Shown piece by piece: positions 15,626-24,149 of a stretch of 33,628 bases of DNA. A program made the position numbers and the translations under genes. Source of the DNA: Flavobacteriales bacterium (GTDB lineage: Bacteria > Bacteroidota > Bacteroidia > Flavobacteriales_F > PHOS-HE28); the NCBI GenBank assembly GCA_020635725.1, contig JACJZF010000018.1, forward strand, positions 1-33,628, read 5' to 3'. The notes beneath the pieces were generated by a model. That model was given only the letters and a program-made list of their open reading frames with translations, was not told the DNA's origin and did no database searches. The first letter of the stretch is position 1; each line of letters begins with the position of its first letter.

Positions 15626-18145
15626 TCAGAACCACGCGATCAGCTTCAGGTTGAAGCGGCGCGGCGTGAGGTAGTCGGGGATGGAATACTGGCGGCCGCT
15701 CACATCGGTGACCCAAGTGTGGTCGATGGTGTTGTTGATGTTGAGCAGATTGAACACCTCGGCAGTGAGCCAGAGGTTCTCGATGTGCCGTCGCCATCCG
15801 CGTTCGCTCTGCCCCTCGGCACCGAGGAACTGCTTGCTGAAGCCGATGTCGACGCGGCGGTAGATCGGGGTGCGCAGCGTATCGGCGTAGCGGTTGAAGT
15901 TGGGCGGGCCGAAGGGCAGGCCGGTGCCGAAGACGAGGTTCACGTGCACCTTGAAGGTGGGCCACTGCTTCATCTCGTCCTGGAAGAACATGGCCACGTT
16001 CACGCGCTGATCCGTGGGACGCGGAATCCAGCCGGGGTGCACGGCGCTGCTGTCCACCGCCACATTGTCGCGGGTGAAGCCCGGGTAGATGGTGTCGCCG
16101 GCGGCGTTGAAGCGCCAGTAGTACACATCATCCTTCAGGTCCTCGCGCGCCTGCAGCACGCCGATGCTCATCCAGCTGTCGACGCCTTGGATAAACTGCC
16201 CGGCGAGCTTGATATCGAGGCCCGTGGCATAGGCCTTGGCGAGGTTGGCGCCGTAGTAACGGATGCGGATGTTGTCCACCTCGTAGGGGATCACATCGTC
16301 CATCTTCTTGTAGTAGCCCTCGGCGGTGAACTTGAAGGGGCGCTCCCAGATCTCGAACCAGCGGTCCATGCCCATGAGCAGGTGGATGCTGCGCTGCGCC
16401 TTGATGTCGGGGTTGAGCGTGCCATCGGGCCGGCGCACCTCGCGGTAGAAGGGCGGCTGGTAGTAGAGGCCTGTGGCGAGCCAGAAGCTGTAGTCGCGAT
16501 CGACGATGGAGTCCTTGCCGAGCACCTTCTTCCAGCCGGGGTGCCAGGTGAGGCGGGCACGCGGGCTGGCCACGGTCTGCCCGTTGTAGGTCCAGTGCTG
16601 CGCGCGCGCGCCGGCCACGAGCGACCACCAGCGGTCATCGCCACGCTCCCAGCGCCAGGTGTTCTGCAAATAGGCACTGGCGCGCACGCTCTCCATGCCC
16701 AACTTGCTCTTCAGCGCGTAGCTCAGGTTCAGGTCCTCACCGGTGCTGAGCGGGATGCTATAGTCGGCGGAATCGATCAACGACCATTCATTCAGCTTGT
16801 CGTTGATCACCTCGCGGCGCGCATCGGCGCCCCATTGCAGGTAGCTGTTGGGCAATTGCAGGTAGCCCTTGTGCGCCACGGTGATCACGGTGGCATCGAG
16901 GTCGTTGCGCGCGTGGTCGAGGAAGGTGCCCACGCCGAGGTCGCGCACCACCTCGCCGAACTGCTCGCTGCCCAGATCGCGCTCCAACTCGCCCAATCGG
17001 TACTGGCCCTGTATGGTGAAGTGCTCGCTCTCGAAGGTGCGGAAGGCGCTGGTCTGGAATTTCAGCAGCAGGTTCTTATTGGGGCGTACGTTCAGGTTGA
17101 GCGCGCCGAAGAAGGTCTCGAACGAGGTGCGCTCGCGGCCATCGAAGAAGACATCGAAGCGCAGGGCTTGGTTGAAGGGGCCGAACTCGGTGGTGCGGGT
17201 CTGCGGCACCACATCGTAGCGGTTGCGCGAATACAGCCCGAGGAAGCCGAGCTCGAGGTTGTCCTTGAGGTCGTAGGTCCAATAGGTCTGCAGGTCGGTG
17301 TACACGGGGCGGTACTCGCCTTGGTTGTCGCCGCCGCCGAGCAGCAGCTGGTTGGTGCGGTAGCGGAAGCCGGTGATCTGGCGCAGGCGGCCATTGGCCA
17401 TGGGGCTGCCGATCTGCAAGGCGCCGCCGAGCAAGCTGGCCATGGCCGTGCCGCTGAACTTGCGCGGTTTCTTGTACTGGATGTCGAGCACGCTGCTCAT
17501 CTTGTCGCCGTAGCGCGCCTCGAAGCCCCCGGCGCTGAACGAGATGCGCTCGATCATATCCGGGTTCGGGAAGCTCAGCCCTTCCTGTTGGCCGGCGCGC
17601 ACGAGAAAGGGACGGTACACCTCGATGTCGTTCACGTACACGAGGTTCTCATCGAAGTTGCCGCCGCGCACGCTGTAGCCGCTGCTCAGCTCGTTGCGCA
17701 TCACCACGCCGATCTGGCCGCCCAGCAGGGCCTCCACGCCGCCCAAGGGCGATGGGTTGAAGCGCGCCAGCCGCGGATCGATGCGCTCGATGCCCTGCTC
17801 ACGTTCGGCCCGGCGGTCGCGCACCTCGAAGATGGGCAGCGTGGCCAGCCGCAGCCGCACATCGAGCACGCGCTCCTCCCCTTCGTTCAGGATCAGATCC
17901 TCATCGTAGGCCACATGGCCGGTATAGGTCCAGCGCAGGTGCAGCTCGCGCCCTGCTGGCAGCTCCAAGCGATAGGACCCCGTTGCATCGCTCACCGCGC
18001 CCACGGTGGTGCCCACCACCTGCACGTTGGCCTGCGGCAGGGTCCCGCCCTGCTCATCGCGCACCACGCCGGTCAACGTGGCCGTGCCTTGCGCCCATGC
18101 CGTGCAGGCGGTCAGGAGCAGGGCGGCGGACAGGGAAAGACGCAT
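15626..18145 (-). CDS. TonB-dependent outer-membrane receptor
   Basis: 839 residues. The ATG at 18145 gives a signal peptide (MRLSLSAALLLTACTAWAQ). Residues about 20-100 form a carboxypeptidase-regulatory-like beta domain (GVVRDEQGGTLPQANVQVVGT), typical of SusC-type receptors. The plug domain follows, with the hallmark SVRGGNFDENLVYVNDIEVYRP and FEARYGDKMSSVLDI. The rest is a beta-barrel ending in the aromatic outer-membrane signal LIAWF. It imports a substrate across the outer membrane using TonB energy. No susD, siderophore or B12 gene is beside it, so the substrate is unknown. The gene stands alone, divergent from mazG and convergent with the pirin gene. Confidence 0.93.
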   Translation of the reverse strand: MRLSLSAALLLTACTAWAQGTATLTGVVRDEQGGTLPQANVQVVGTTVGAVSDATGSYRLELPAGRELHLRWTYTGHVAYDEDLILNEGEERVLDVRLRLATLPIFEVRDRRAEREQGIERIDPRLARFNPSPLGGVEALLGGQIGVVMRNELSSGYSVRGGNFDENLVYVNDIEVYRPFLVRAGQQEGLSFPNPDMIERISFSAGGFEARYGDKMSSVLDIQYKKPRKFSGTAMASLLGGALQIGSPMANGRLRQITGFRYRTNQLLLGGGDNQGEYRPVYTDLQTYWTYDLKDNLELGFLGLYSRNRYDVVPQTRTTEFGPFNQALRFDVFFDGRERTSFETFFGALNLNVRPNKNLLLKFQTSAFRTFESEHFTIQGQYRLGELERDLGSEQFGEVVRDLGVGTFLDHARNDLDATVITVAHKGYLQLPNSYLQWGADARREVINDKLNEWSLIDSADYSIPLSTGEDLNLSYALKSKLGMESVRASAYLQNTWRWERGDDRWWSLVAGARAQHWTYNGQTVASPRARLTWHPGWKKVLGKDSIVDRDYSFWLATGLYYQPPFYREVRRPDGTLNPDIKAQRSIHLLMGMDRWFEIWERPFKFTAEGYYKKMDDVIPYEVDNIRIRYYGANLAKAYATGLDIKLAGQFIQGVDSWMSIGVLQAREDLKDDVYYWRFNAAGDTIYPGFTRDNVAVDSSAVHPGWIPRPTDQRVNVAMFFQDEMKQWPTFKVHVNLVFGTGLPFGPPNFNRYADTLRTPIYRRVDIGFSKQFLGAEGQSERGWRRHIENLWLTAEVFNLLNINNTIDHTWVTDVSGRQYSIPDYLTPRRFNLKLIAWF

Positions 18146-18167
18146 GCGTATCGCGGACAAGGGCGGC

Positions 18168-18175
18168 AAAGTAAC
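18168..18175 (-). promoter_or_regulatory. -7-like element of the TonB receptor gene
   Basis: The minus strand reads TTACTTTG, one base from TAnnTTTG, 22 nt before the ATG. No -33 TTTG is evident. Confidence 0.35.
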
Positions 18176-18218
18176 GGGGCCGGCGCTGCCGTGGTATGCG
18201 CTCCTCGCTTCCGCTTCG

Positions 18219-18226
18219 CACCTTCG
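18219..18226 (+). promoter_or_regulatory. -7-like element of mazG
   Basis: CACCTTCG, ending 4 nt (CCCC) before the ATG at 18231. It predicts a transcript starting at the start codon. Confidence 0.35.
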
Positions 18227-18230
18227 CCCC

Positions 18231-19010
18231 ATGGACCCGCGTGCCGAAGCCTTCCTCCGACTGCTGAAGATCATGGATGAATTGCGCGAGCAATGCCCGT
18301 GGGACCGCAAGCAGACCCTGGAGACCCTGCGCCCCCTCACCATCGAGGAGACCTACGAATTGGGCGATGCGATCCTGGAAGGCGACCTCGACGGGGTGAA
18401 GAAGGAGCTCGGCGACCTCTTGCTGCACATGGTGTTCTATGCGCGCATCGGCCAGGAGAAGGGCGCCTTCGACATCACCGGGGTCCTCCACGGCATCTGC
18501 GACAAGCTCATCCGCCGCCACCCGCACATCTACGGCGATGTTCAGGTGAAGGACGAACAGGAAGTGAAGGCCAACTGGGAGAAGATCAAACTAGCGGAGA
18601 AAGGCGGAAAGCCCGACCAGGAGAAGAGCGTGCTGGAAGGCGTGCCGAAGGGACTCCCCTCCATGGTTAAGGCGATCCGCATACAGGACAAGGCCCGCGG
18701 CGTAGGCTTCGATTGGGACAACCGCGAGCAGGTGTTGGAGAAGGTGCACGAGGAACTGGGCGAGCTGAAGGCCGAAGTGGATGCGGGCAGCGACAAGCAA
18801 TCCGACGAGATCGGCGATGTGCTCTTCAGCATCGTGAACTACGCGCGCTTCCTCGGCATCGACCCCGATGAGGCGCTGGAACGCACCAACCGGAAATTCA
18901 TCGCGCGCTTCCAATACATGGAACGCGAGAGCCGCAAGGACGGCCACGTGCTTGGCGAGATGAGCCTGGCGGAGATGGATGCCTATTGGAACCGCGCCAA
19001 GAGCCTGTGA
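18231..19010 (+). CDS. mazG: nucleoside triphosphate pyrophosphohydrolase MazG
   Basis: 259 residues, close to the 263 of E. coli MazG, with the ATG at 18231 starting just ahead of the domain. There are two MazG repeats. The first carries the Mg2+-binding set E39-E40-x-x-E43 ... E59-x-x-D62 (EETYELGDAILEGD, KKELGDLLLHM). The second reads HEELGELKAE ... DEIGDVLFSIVNYAR. CPWDRKQT near the N-terminus is also diagnostic. The enzyme hydrolyses NTPs and dNTPs to the monophosphate and pyrophosphate, cleaning the nucleotide pool and, in E. coli, lowering (p)ppGpp during starvation. It is cytosolic. It is followed after 2 nt by a short ORF. Confidence 0.95.
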   Translation: MDPRAEAFLRLLKIMDELREQCPWDRKQTLETLRPLTIEETYELGDAILEGDLDGVKKELGDLLLHMVFYARIGQEKGAFDITGVLHGICDKLIRRHPHIYGDVQVKDEQEVKANWEKIKLAEKGGKPDQEKSVLEGVPKGLPSMVKAIRIQDKARGVGFDWDNREQVLEKVHEELGELKAEVDAGSDKQSDEIGDVLFSIVNYARFLGIDPDEALERTNRKFIARFQYMERESRKDGHVLGEMSLAEMDAYWNRAKSL

Positions 19011-19012
19011 GC

Positions 19013-19195
19013 ATGACCGCGCTGCGCCCCTTCATCCTCAGCGTGATGCTCGCCTTGCTCGAGGCCGTGCGACAGGCGGAGGACCCTGCCGCCGAGCGGC
19101 CATCGGCCCGGTGGACCATGCGCGTGCCGCTGGAGGATCCCTTGCGCCACCCCGAGCGCTGCTGGTTCTGGGGACAGAGCGCCCTGGCGAACTGA
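19013..19195 (+). CDS. possible small protein downstream of mazG
   Basis: A 60-codon frame with ATG 2 nt after the mazG stop, so translational coupling is plausible. The product has a hydrophobic N-terminal stretch (LRPFILSVMLALLEAV) followed by a polar half ending PERCWFWGQSALAN. No family is recognised. In high-GC DNA an open frame of this length can arise by chance. Its position directly after mazG and before the promoter of the next gene is the main support. Confidence 0.35.
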   Translation: MTALRPFILSVMLALLEAVRQAEDPAAERPSARWTMRVPLEDPLRHPERCWFWGQSALAN

Positions 19196-19216
19196 GCGCC
19201 GGATCGCGCCGGCGGC

Positions 19217-19224
19217 TATCTTGG
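19217..19224 (+). promoter_or_regulatory. -7-like element of the T9SS gene at 19246
   Basis: TATCTTGG, 21 nt before the ATG at 19246. It fits the recurrent pattern of this window. Confidence 0.35.
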
Positions 19225-19245
19225 TGGCACACCAATAGCCGACCG

Positions 19246-21345
19246 ATGAAGCGAATCCCTACCCTCTGCCTCGCTGCCCTTCTCAGTGCCCCGCTCCTCG
19301 CGGCCATGGGCGGCCCCGACGCATACGGCTACATCTGGAAGGACAGCAACGAGCCCGATGGCCCCGTGTTCAGCTGGATCGATATCACCGCCACCGGCAC
19401 CTTGATCAGCGGCCTCGGCGATGACAACGTCGTGGGCCCCTTCGTGATGCAGTCCGACATGCCCTTCTACTGGTACCAGCGCAAATTCCTGTGGATCGGC
19501 AGCAACGGCTACATCGCCTTCGGCGGCGGCAACATCGCCTCGCCCTTCCCGGCGATCCCCACAGGCGGCGGCGTGAACGATTACATCGCGGCCATGGCCT
19601 GCGACCTGAACTTCCTCGGCGCCGGCAACCCCGCGCAATGCTTCTACCAGGATGAGCCCAACCGCACGATCATCTCCTGGGTGAATGTGCCCTTCTGGTC
19701 GCCCACCGCGCCCACCTACACCGGCAGCAACACCTTCCAGCTGATCATGAACAAGCTGGACAGCAGCATCACCGTGCAGGTGCTCGAACAGAACGGGCTC
19801 ACGCAGAACAACGACCTCTCGCTCGGCATCGAGAGCGTGGCGGGCACCATCGGCTTGCAGCACAGCTACGGCGCCTATCCGGTGGCCGGCTACGCCATCC
19901 GCTACTACTTCCCCAGCATCACCAGCCTCGAAGTGCTCGATGCCGTGCCCGCCTGGAGCACCACGCCCGGCAGCGGGGGCGAGTTCCTCTCGCGCAACGG
20001 CGCGCCCTTCGGCATGGTGGCCAACGCGCTCAACACCGGCAACACCAACCTGAGCAATTTCACCATGCAGGCGCAAGTGCTGAACGCGGCCAACGTGGTG
20101 CAGCTCAACGGCACCGCCACCATCCCCACGCTGCTCACCGGGCTCGACACCACCGTGGTGTACGCGGGCGGATGGACGCCCACGGCGGTCGGCACGTACC
20201 GCATGGTCACCACCATCAGCGGCATCGCGGGCGAGCTGGTCACCGCCAACAACCAGCTCACGCAAGAGCTGGTGGTGGTGGACACCACGGCCGCCACGCA
20301 ATCGCTCAACTACCACGGCTCGGTGGACAACCTGATCGGCCTGGGATGGAACGGCGGCAACGGCGGCGTGGCCGTGTACATACAGCCGCCGTACTACCCG
20401 GCCTACGCCACGGCCACCACCGTGCGCATCGTGAGCAACGTCGGCGCCGGCTACACCATGAAGGTGTACGACGATGACGGACCCAACGGACAGCCCGGCA
20501 CCCTGCTCGATTCGGTGTACATCAGCCCGGCGCAGGCCACCACCGGCGATCAAGTGATCCCGCTCTCCAGCCCCTTGTCCATCACCAGCGGCGGCGTGTA
20601 CGTGCAGTGGTACATGTTAGGCGCCAACATCAACATCGCCGTGGATGCGAACCCGCCCTTCTCCCTGCGCACCTACGAGGTGCTCGACGGTGTGTGGGCC
20701 GAGTACCGCGACCGCACCAACCAGGATTTCTTCCTTGGCCTTCGCCTCGCGCAAGTGCCTGTGTTCGATGTGGGCTGCACCGGCTTCTTCGGCCTCACCG
20801 ATGGGCAGGATGTCGGCGGCCAGACCGCGGTGCGCGCATGGGTCACCAATTTCGGCAACCAGCCCGCGAGCGGTTTCACCGTGAACTACCGCTTCGGCAC
20901 GGGCGCCGTGGTCTCGCAGGCGTACACCGGCGCGGCCCTCACCCCAGGTCAGCAATCGCTCTTCACCTTCAACCAGTACTTCGTGCCCACCGCCGATACG
21001 AACGACGGCCTCTGCGCATGGACGAGCCTGACCGATGATGCGCAAGCCTTGAACGACACCGCGTGCGTCGCCATCCATACCTATGTGGGCATCGCGGAGC
21101 TGAGCGCTGCCGGCGTATCGCTCGCGCCGAATCCGGCCGACGACCTCTTGCGCATCGAGGGCCTCGGAGCGGGGCGCTGGCTGCTGACCGTGGTGGATGC
21201 CACCGGGCGTGCGTTGCGCAGGGAGGCGTTCAATGCCCCGGGCACCTTCAGCATGGCGGTCGATGGTCTCGCGCCGGGCGCGTACCGGTTGGTCGCTGAG
21301 CGGGATGGCGAACGCTACGGCGCGTCCTTCATGGTGCGGCGATAG
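19246..21345 (+). CDS. T9SS-sorted surface protein
   Basis: 699 residues. The ATG at 19246 gives a signal peptide (MKRIPTLCLAALLSAPLLAAMG). Early residues (YIWKDSNEPDGPVFSWIDI ... FLWIGSNGYIAFGGG ... VNDYIAAMACDLNF) follow the pattern of extracellular Bacteroidota proteins with a nidogen-like, lectin-fold N-terminal region. The middle holds Ig/CARDB-like stretches (LNTGNTNLSNFTMQAQVLNAANVV; RAWVTNFGNQPASGFTVNYRFG), built for carrying or spacing domains outside the cell. The last ~75 residues (SLAPNPADDLLRIEGLG...APGAYRLVAERDG) are a type A T9SS sorting domain. No enzymatic motif is seen. A role in surface adhesion is an inference only. Confidence 0.85.
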   Translation: MKRIPTLCLAALLSAPLLAAMGGPDAYGYIWKDSNEPDGPVFSWIDITATGTLISGLGDDNVVGPFVMQSDMPFYWYQRKFLWIGSNGYIAFGGGNIASPFPAIPTGGGVNDYIAAMACDLNFLGAGNPAQCFYQDEPNRTIISWVNVPFWSPTAPTYTGSNTFQLIMNKLDSSITVQVLEQNGLTQNNDLSLGIESVAGTIGLQHSYGAYPVAGYAIRYYFPSITSLEVLDAVPAWSTTPGSGGEFLSRNGAPFGMVANALNTGNTNLSNFTMQAQVLNAANVVQLNGTATIPTLLTGLDTTVVYAGGWTPTAVGTYRMVTTISGIAGELVTANNQLTQELVVVDTTAATQSLNYHGSVDNLIGLGWNGGNGGVAVYIQPPYYPAYATATTVRIVSNVGAGYTMKVYDDDGPNGQPGTLLDSVYISPAQATTGDQVIPLSSPLSITSGGVYVQWYMLGANINIAVDANPPFSLRTYEVLDGVWAEYRDRTNQDFFLGLRLAQVPVFDVGCTGFFGLTDGQDVGGQTAVRAWVTNFGNQPASGFTVNYRFGTGAVVSQAYTGAALTPGQQSLFTFNQYFVPTADTNDGLCAWTSLTDDAQALNDTACVAIHTYVGIAELSAAGVSLAPNPADDLLRIEGLGAGRWLLTVVDATGRALRREAFNAPGTFSMAVDGLAPGAYRLVAERDGERYGASFMVRR

Positions 21346-21364
21346 CTGCTCCGGAGCGCTCCGC

Positions 21365-21372
21365 TAACTTCG
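21365..21372 (+). promoter_or_regulatory. -7-like element of the OmpH-DUF4924-OstA cluster
   Basis: TAACTTCG, 41 nt before the ATG at 21414. A 12-bp hairpin follows immediately and would form the very 5' end of the transcript. Confidence 0.35.
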
Positions 21373-21373
21373 C

Positions 21374-21401
21374 GCGGCCCTTCCCACCCGGGAGGGGCCG
21401 C
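21374..21401 (+). terminator. strong hairpin between the T9SS gene and the OmpH cluster
   Basis: Arms GCGGCCCTTCCC (21374-21385) and GGGAGGGGCCGC (21390-21401) pair over 12 positions, one a G-T pair, with a 4-nt loop. It could end the T9SS transcript (stop at 21343-21345). Because it lies just after a -7-like box, it could instead be a 5'-UTR stem of the following operon. There is no T-tract. Confidence 0.45.
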
Positions 21402-21413
21402 ATCGCAAGCACC

Positions 21414-22058
21414 ATGACGCAACGCAGCTCTTTGCTCCTCATCATCTGGAATGTCGTGCTCACCGCTCTGGTCGTCTTCGGCCTGCTCCGTAAGCCGGCC
21501 GGTAGCTCCGATAGCCCCGCGACCACTGATTCGCTGGCGACCGCGATGCCCGACATCACCCCTGTCGTGCGCGACACCGGCGCGCTCAAGGAGGCGCGCA
21601 TCGCTTACCTGCACATGGATACGCTGCGGCGCAAGTACGAGTTGATCGCCGAGAAGAACCGGCGTTACAACAGCGAGGCCAGCCGATTGGAGAGCGGCCT
21701 GCAGAAGAAACAGGATGAGGCCCGGCAGCGCTATCAGGAGCTCATGTCGAAGGACCACACGTACAGCACCAAGGCCGAGATCGAGCGAGATGAAGCGGAG
21801 CTGCAAGGGTTGATGGCGCAGCTGCAGGAGATGCAGCAGGAAGGCGAATCGCGCATGGCCCGCATGGAGGCCGACATGCTCAGCGAGATCAGCAAGGAGC
21901 TCGATGATTACCTGAAGGAATACAACCAGAGCGCGGGCTTCGATTACATCCTGAGCATCCAGAGCGGCGGCCAGGTATGGGTGGGCAACACCGGCCTGGA
22001 CATCACCGATGAGATCGTGAACGGCTTGAACGCCCGCTACCGGGCACGCAAGAAATGA
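21414..22058 (+). CDS. OmpH/Skp-like periplasmic chaperone, membrane-anchored
   Basis: 214 residues. One N-terminal hydrophobic segment (SSLLLIIWNVVLTALVVFGLL, about 5-25) lacks a clear cleavage site and may serve as an anchor. From about residue 60 the OmpH/Skp pattern is visible: IAYLHMDTLRRKYEL, a long charged helical hairpin rich in K, E, Q and R (about 75-150), then the closing segment YNQSAGFDYILSIQSGG. Skp-family proteins hold unfolded outer-membrane proteins in the periplasm. The stop overlaps the ATG of the DUF4924 gene (ATGA), and an OstA-like gene follows, so the cluster points to outer-membrane assembly. Confidence 0.88.
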   Translation: MTQRSSLLLIIWNVVLTALVVFGLLRKPAGSSDSPATTDSLATAMPDITPVVRDTGALKEARIAYLHMDTLRRKYELIAEKNRRYNSEASRLESGLQKKQDEARQRYQELMSKDHTYSTKAEIERDEAELQGLMAQLQEMQQEGESRMARMEADMLSEISKELDDYLKEYNQSAGFDYILSIQSGGQVWVGNTGLDITDEIVNGLNARYRARKK

Positions 22059-22612
22059 GCGACTTCCATCCGCTCGGCCGACGTCGCGAGGAGAACATCG
22101 CCGGGTACATCATCGGCATGTGGCAGGTGGAGGACCTGATGCGCGCGCTCGCGTTGGACATGGCGCAGGTGGAAGAGCGACTAGTGAGCACCGCCGAGGG
22201 CGATGCAGATGCCAAGGCCGAGCTGCGCGGATGGTACAGCGGCATCGTCACGCGCATGAAGGAGCAGGGCATCCAGCGCGCCGGTCACCTTTCCGAGGTG
22301 GAGGAGATCGTGAACGAGCTCGAGTACCTGCACCGCGCCCTGGTGGATGTGCTGAACGACGAGGAGTACGATGCGCTCCTGGCGAAGGCCGAGCCGGGCA
22401 TCAAGGCCGTGCAGCAGCATGCCGGTGGCGATCCCGAAGGAGCCATCACCAGCGCCCTCACCGCGGTGTACGGGGTGATGATGCTGCGCTCGCAGGGCAA
22501 GGAGATCAGCGCCGAGACGCAGGAATCGGACGCCGCCATACGCGGCCTCCTCGACCGGCTGAGCCAGCACTACAAGCAGATGCGCCGGCTGCCCGGCGTG
22601 TCGCTCAACTGA
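22055..22612 (+). CDS. DUF4924 family protein
   Basis: 185 residues, all-helical and without signal peptide or membrane segment, so probably cytosolic. The N-terminus REENIAGYIIGMWQVEDLMRAL and the later segments HLSEVEEIVNELEYLHRALV and TAVYGVMMLRSQGKEIS match the DUF4924 pattern, a family confined largely to Bacteroidota with no assigned function. Its ATG overlaps the stop of the OmpH-like gene by 4 nt, and the OstA-like gene begins 2 nt after its stop, so the three are read as one unit. A link to envelope biogenesis is suggested by context only. Confidence 0.85.
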   Translation: MSDFHPLGRRREENIAGYIIGMWQVEDLMRALALDMAQVEERLVSTAEGDADAKAELRGWYSGIVTRMKEQGIQRAGHLSEVEEIVNELEYLHRALVDVLNDEEYDALLAKAEPGIKAVQQHAGGDPEGAITSALTAVYGVMMLRSQGKEISAETQESDAAIRGLLDRLSQHYKQMRRLPGVSLN

Positions 22613-22614
22613 GC

Positions 22615-24147
22615 ATGATGCGCGCGCGCGCCATGGCCCGCGATCTGCCCGCTGCGGCCATGCGCCCGCTGCTGCTCGCCGCGATCCTCCTGCCCGCCCT
22701 GGCCTCGGCGCAAGGCGGTCGGGTGGAAATCCTCAACGCCGACGAATGGCTCTACGACCGCACCGCCACCGGGGCCCAGCGCCTGCGCGGCCACGTGCGC
22801 TTCAAGCATGCCGATGCGGTGATGAACTGCGACAGCGCGCACCTCTTCGAGGACCAGCGCGTGGAGGCCTTCGGCCACGTGAGCATCGATCAGGGCGACA
22901 CGCTGCACGCCGATGCGCACGTGCTGCACTACGACGGCGCCGCGCGCATCGCCCGGCTCGAGGGCGACGTGCGCCTGCGCGACGGCAGCATGGAGCTCTC
23001 GACACCCGCGCTCACCTATGACCTGCGCGGCAAGCGTGCGTCCTACAGCTCCGGCGGCCGCATCGTGGGAAGCCAAGACGGCAACGTGCTCACCAGCGGC
23101 ACCGGCGTGTACCTCGCCGACCAGCGCCGCTTCATCTTCGGGCGTGAGGTGGTGCTCGATCACCCGGACCACCGGATCGAATCGGACACGATGCACTATG
23201 CCACCGCCACCGGCCTCTCCTCCTTCTTCGGGCCCACGCGCATCACGCAGGGCGCCACCGTGATCAACACGCTGGGGGGCACCTACGACACGCGCCAGGA
23301 GCGCGCGCGCTTCACCCGGCGCACGCAGGTCGACAGTCAGGGCCGTTCGCTGATCGGCGACAGCCTGCACTACGATCGGCGCAGCGGAGAGGGCGAGGCC
23401 TGGGGCCACGTCTCCATTGCCGACAGCAGCGGCGACATGCGCGTGCTCGGCGAGCAGGGCCGCTACAACGAGATCAGCGGACGCTCCGTGGTCACCGGCC
23501 GTGCCGAGCTGCAGCTGCGCATGGGCGCTGATACCCTCTTCCTCCACGGCGATACGCTCTTCGCCGCGCCCGATGGCGATGGCCGCCGCATCACCGCCCG
23601 GCGCCATGTCCGCTTCTTCAAGCTTGATATGCAGGGCGCGTGCGACACCTTGATCTACAGCGATGCCGACAGCTTGATCCGCATGCACCACGAGCCGGTG
23701 CTGTGGAACGGCCCGGATCAGATCACCGGAGACACCATCCGCATTGCGCTGCGCGACGGACAGGCCCACCGCCTGCATGTGCGCGGTGGCGCCTTCATGA
23801 TCTCCCGCGTGGATAGCGTCCGATTCGATCAGGTGACCGGCACCACCATGACCGGCTTCTTCGTGGACAACGAGCTGGACCACTTGGATGTGGAAGGCAA
23901 TGCCCGCACGGTGTACCACACCCGTGAGGAGAAGGATGGCGTGGAGGAGGTCTTCGGCGTGAACCGCGCGGATTGTAGCCGCATCCAGGTAAGGCTCCGC
24001 GAAGGCGAGATCAGTGAGGTGATCTTCCGGGAGCGGCCCGACGCGGTGCTCTATCCGATCGAGAAGGCCCCGGAGGAAGAGACGCATCTCCCCGGCGCGC
24101 AGGACCGCGGCGCAGAGCGGCCCTCCGATCGAGAAGACATCTTCTAG
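22615..24147 (+). CDS. OstA/LptA-like organic-solvent-tolerance protein
   Basis: 510 residues from the ATG at 22615. The ATG at 22660 would put MRPLLLAAILLPALASAQ directly at the N-terminus as signal peptide and may be the real start. The body is a run of OstA/LptA-type beta-jellyroll repeats: LRGHVRFKHADAVMNCDSAHLFEDQRVEAFGHV, then LEGDVRLRDG, GREVVLDHPDHRIESDTMHY and GDSLHYDRRSGEGEAWGHV. LptA and the N-terminal domain of LptD carry lipopolysaccharide across the periplasm. This longer Bacteroidota form is usually annotated 'OstA-like'. The C-terminus is charged and disordered, with no beta-barrel, so it is not a full LptD. It ends 2 nt from the convergent CotH-like gene. Confidence 0.85.
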   Translation: MMRARAMARDLPAAAMRPLLLAAILLPALASAQGGRVEILNADEWLYDRTATGAQRLRGHVRFKHADAVMNCDSAHLFEDQRVEAFGHVSIDQGDTLHADAHVLHYDGAARIARLEGDVRLRDGSMELSTPALTYDLRGKRASYSSGGRIVGSQDGNVLTSGTGVYLADQRRFIFGREVVLDHPDHRIESDTMHYATATGLSSFFGPTRITQGATVINTLGGTYDTRQERARFTRRTQVDSQGRSLIGDSLHYDRRSGEGEAWGHVSIADSSGDMRVLGEQGRYNEISGRSVVTGRAELQLRMGADTLFLHGDTLFAAPDGDGRRITARRHVRFFKLDMQGACDTLIYSDADSLIRMHHEPVLWNGPDQITGDTIRIALRDGQAHRLHVRGGAFMISRVDSVRFDQVTGTTMTGFFVDNELDHLDVEGNARTVYHTREEKDGVEEVFGVNRADCSRIQVRLREGEISEVIFRERPDAVLYPIEKAPEEETHLPGAQDRGAERPSDREDIF

Positions 24148-24149
24148 CG

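Noticed and set aside
12334..18145. Polysaccharide utilisation locus (GH92 with a SusC-like receptor)
   Set aside because: The two genes are separated by the divergent pirin gene. No SusD, regulator or second glycosidase is present.
15560..18280. Open 906-codon frame on the plus strand opposite the TonB receptor
   Set aside because: The real receptor, with signal peptide, plug and terminal Phe, is on the other strand. The antisense product is low-complexity.
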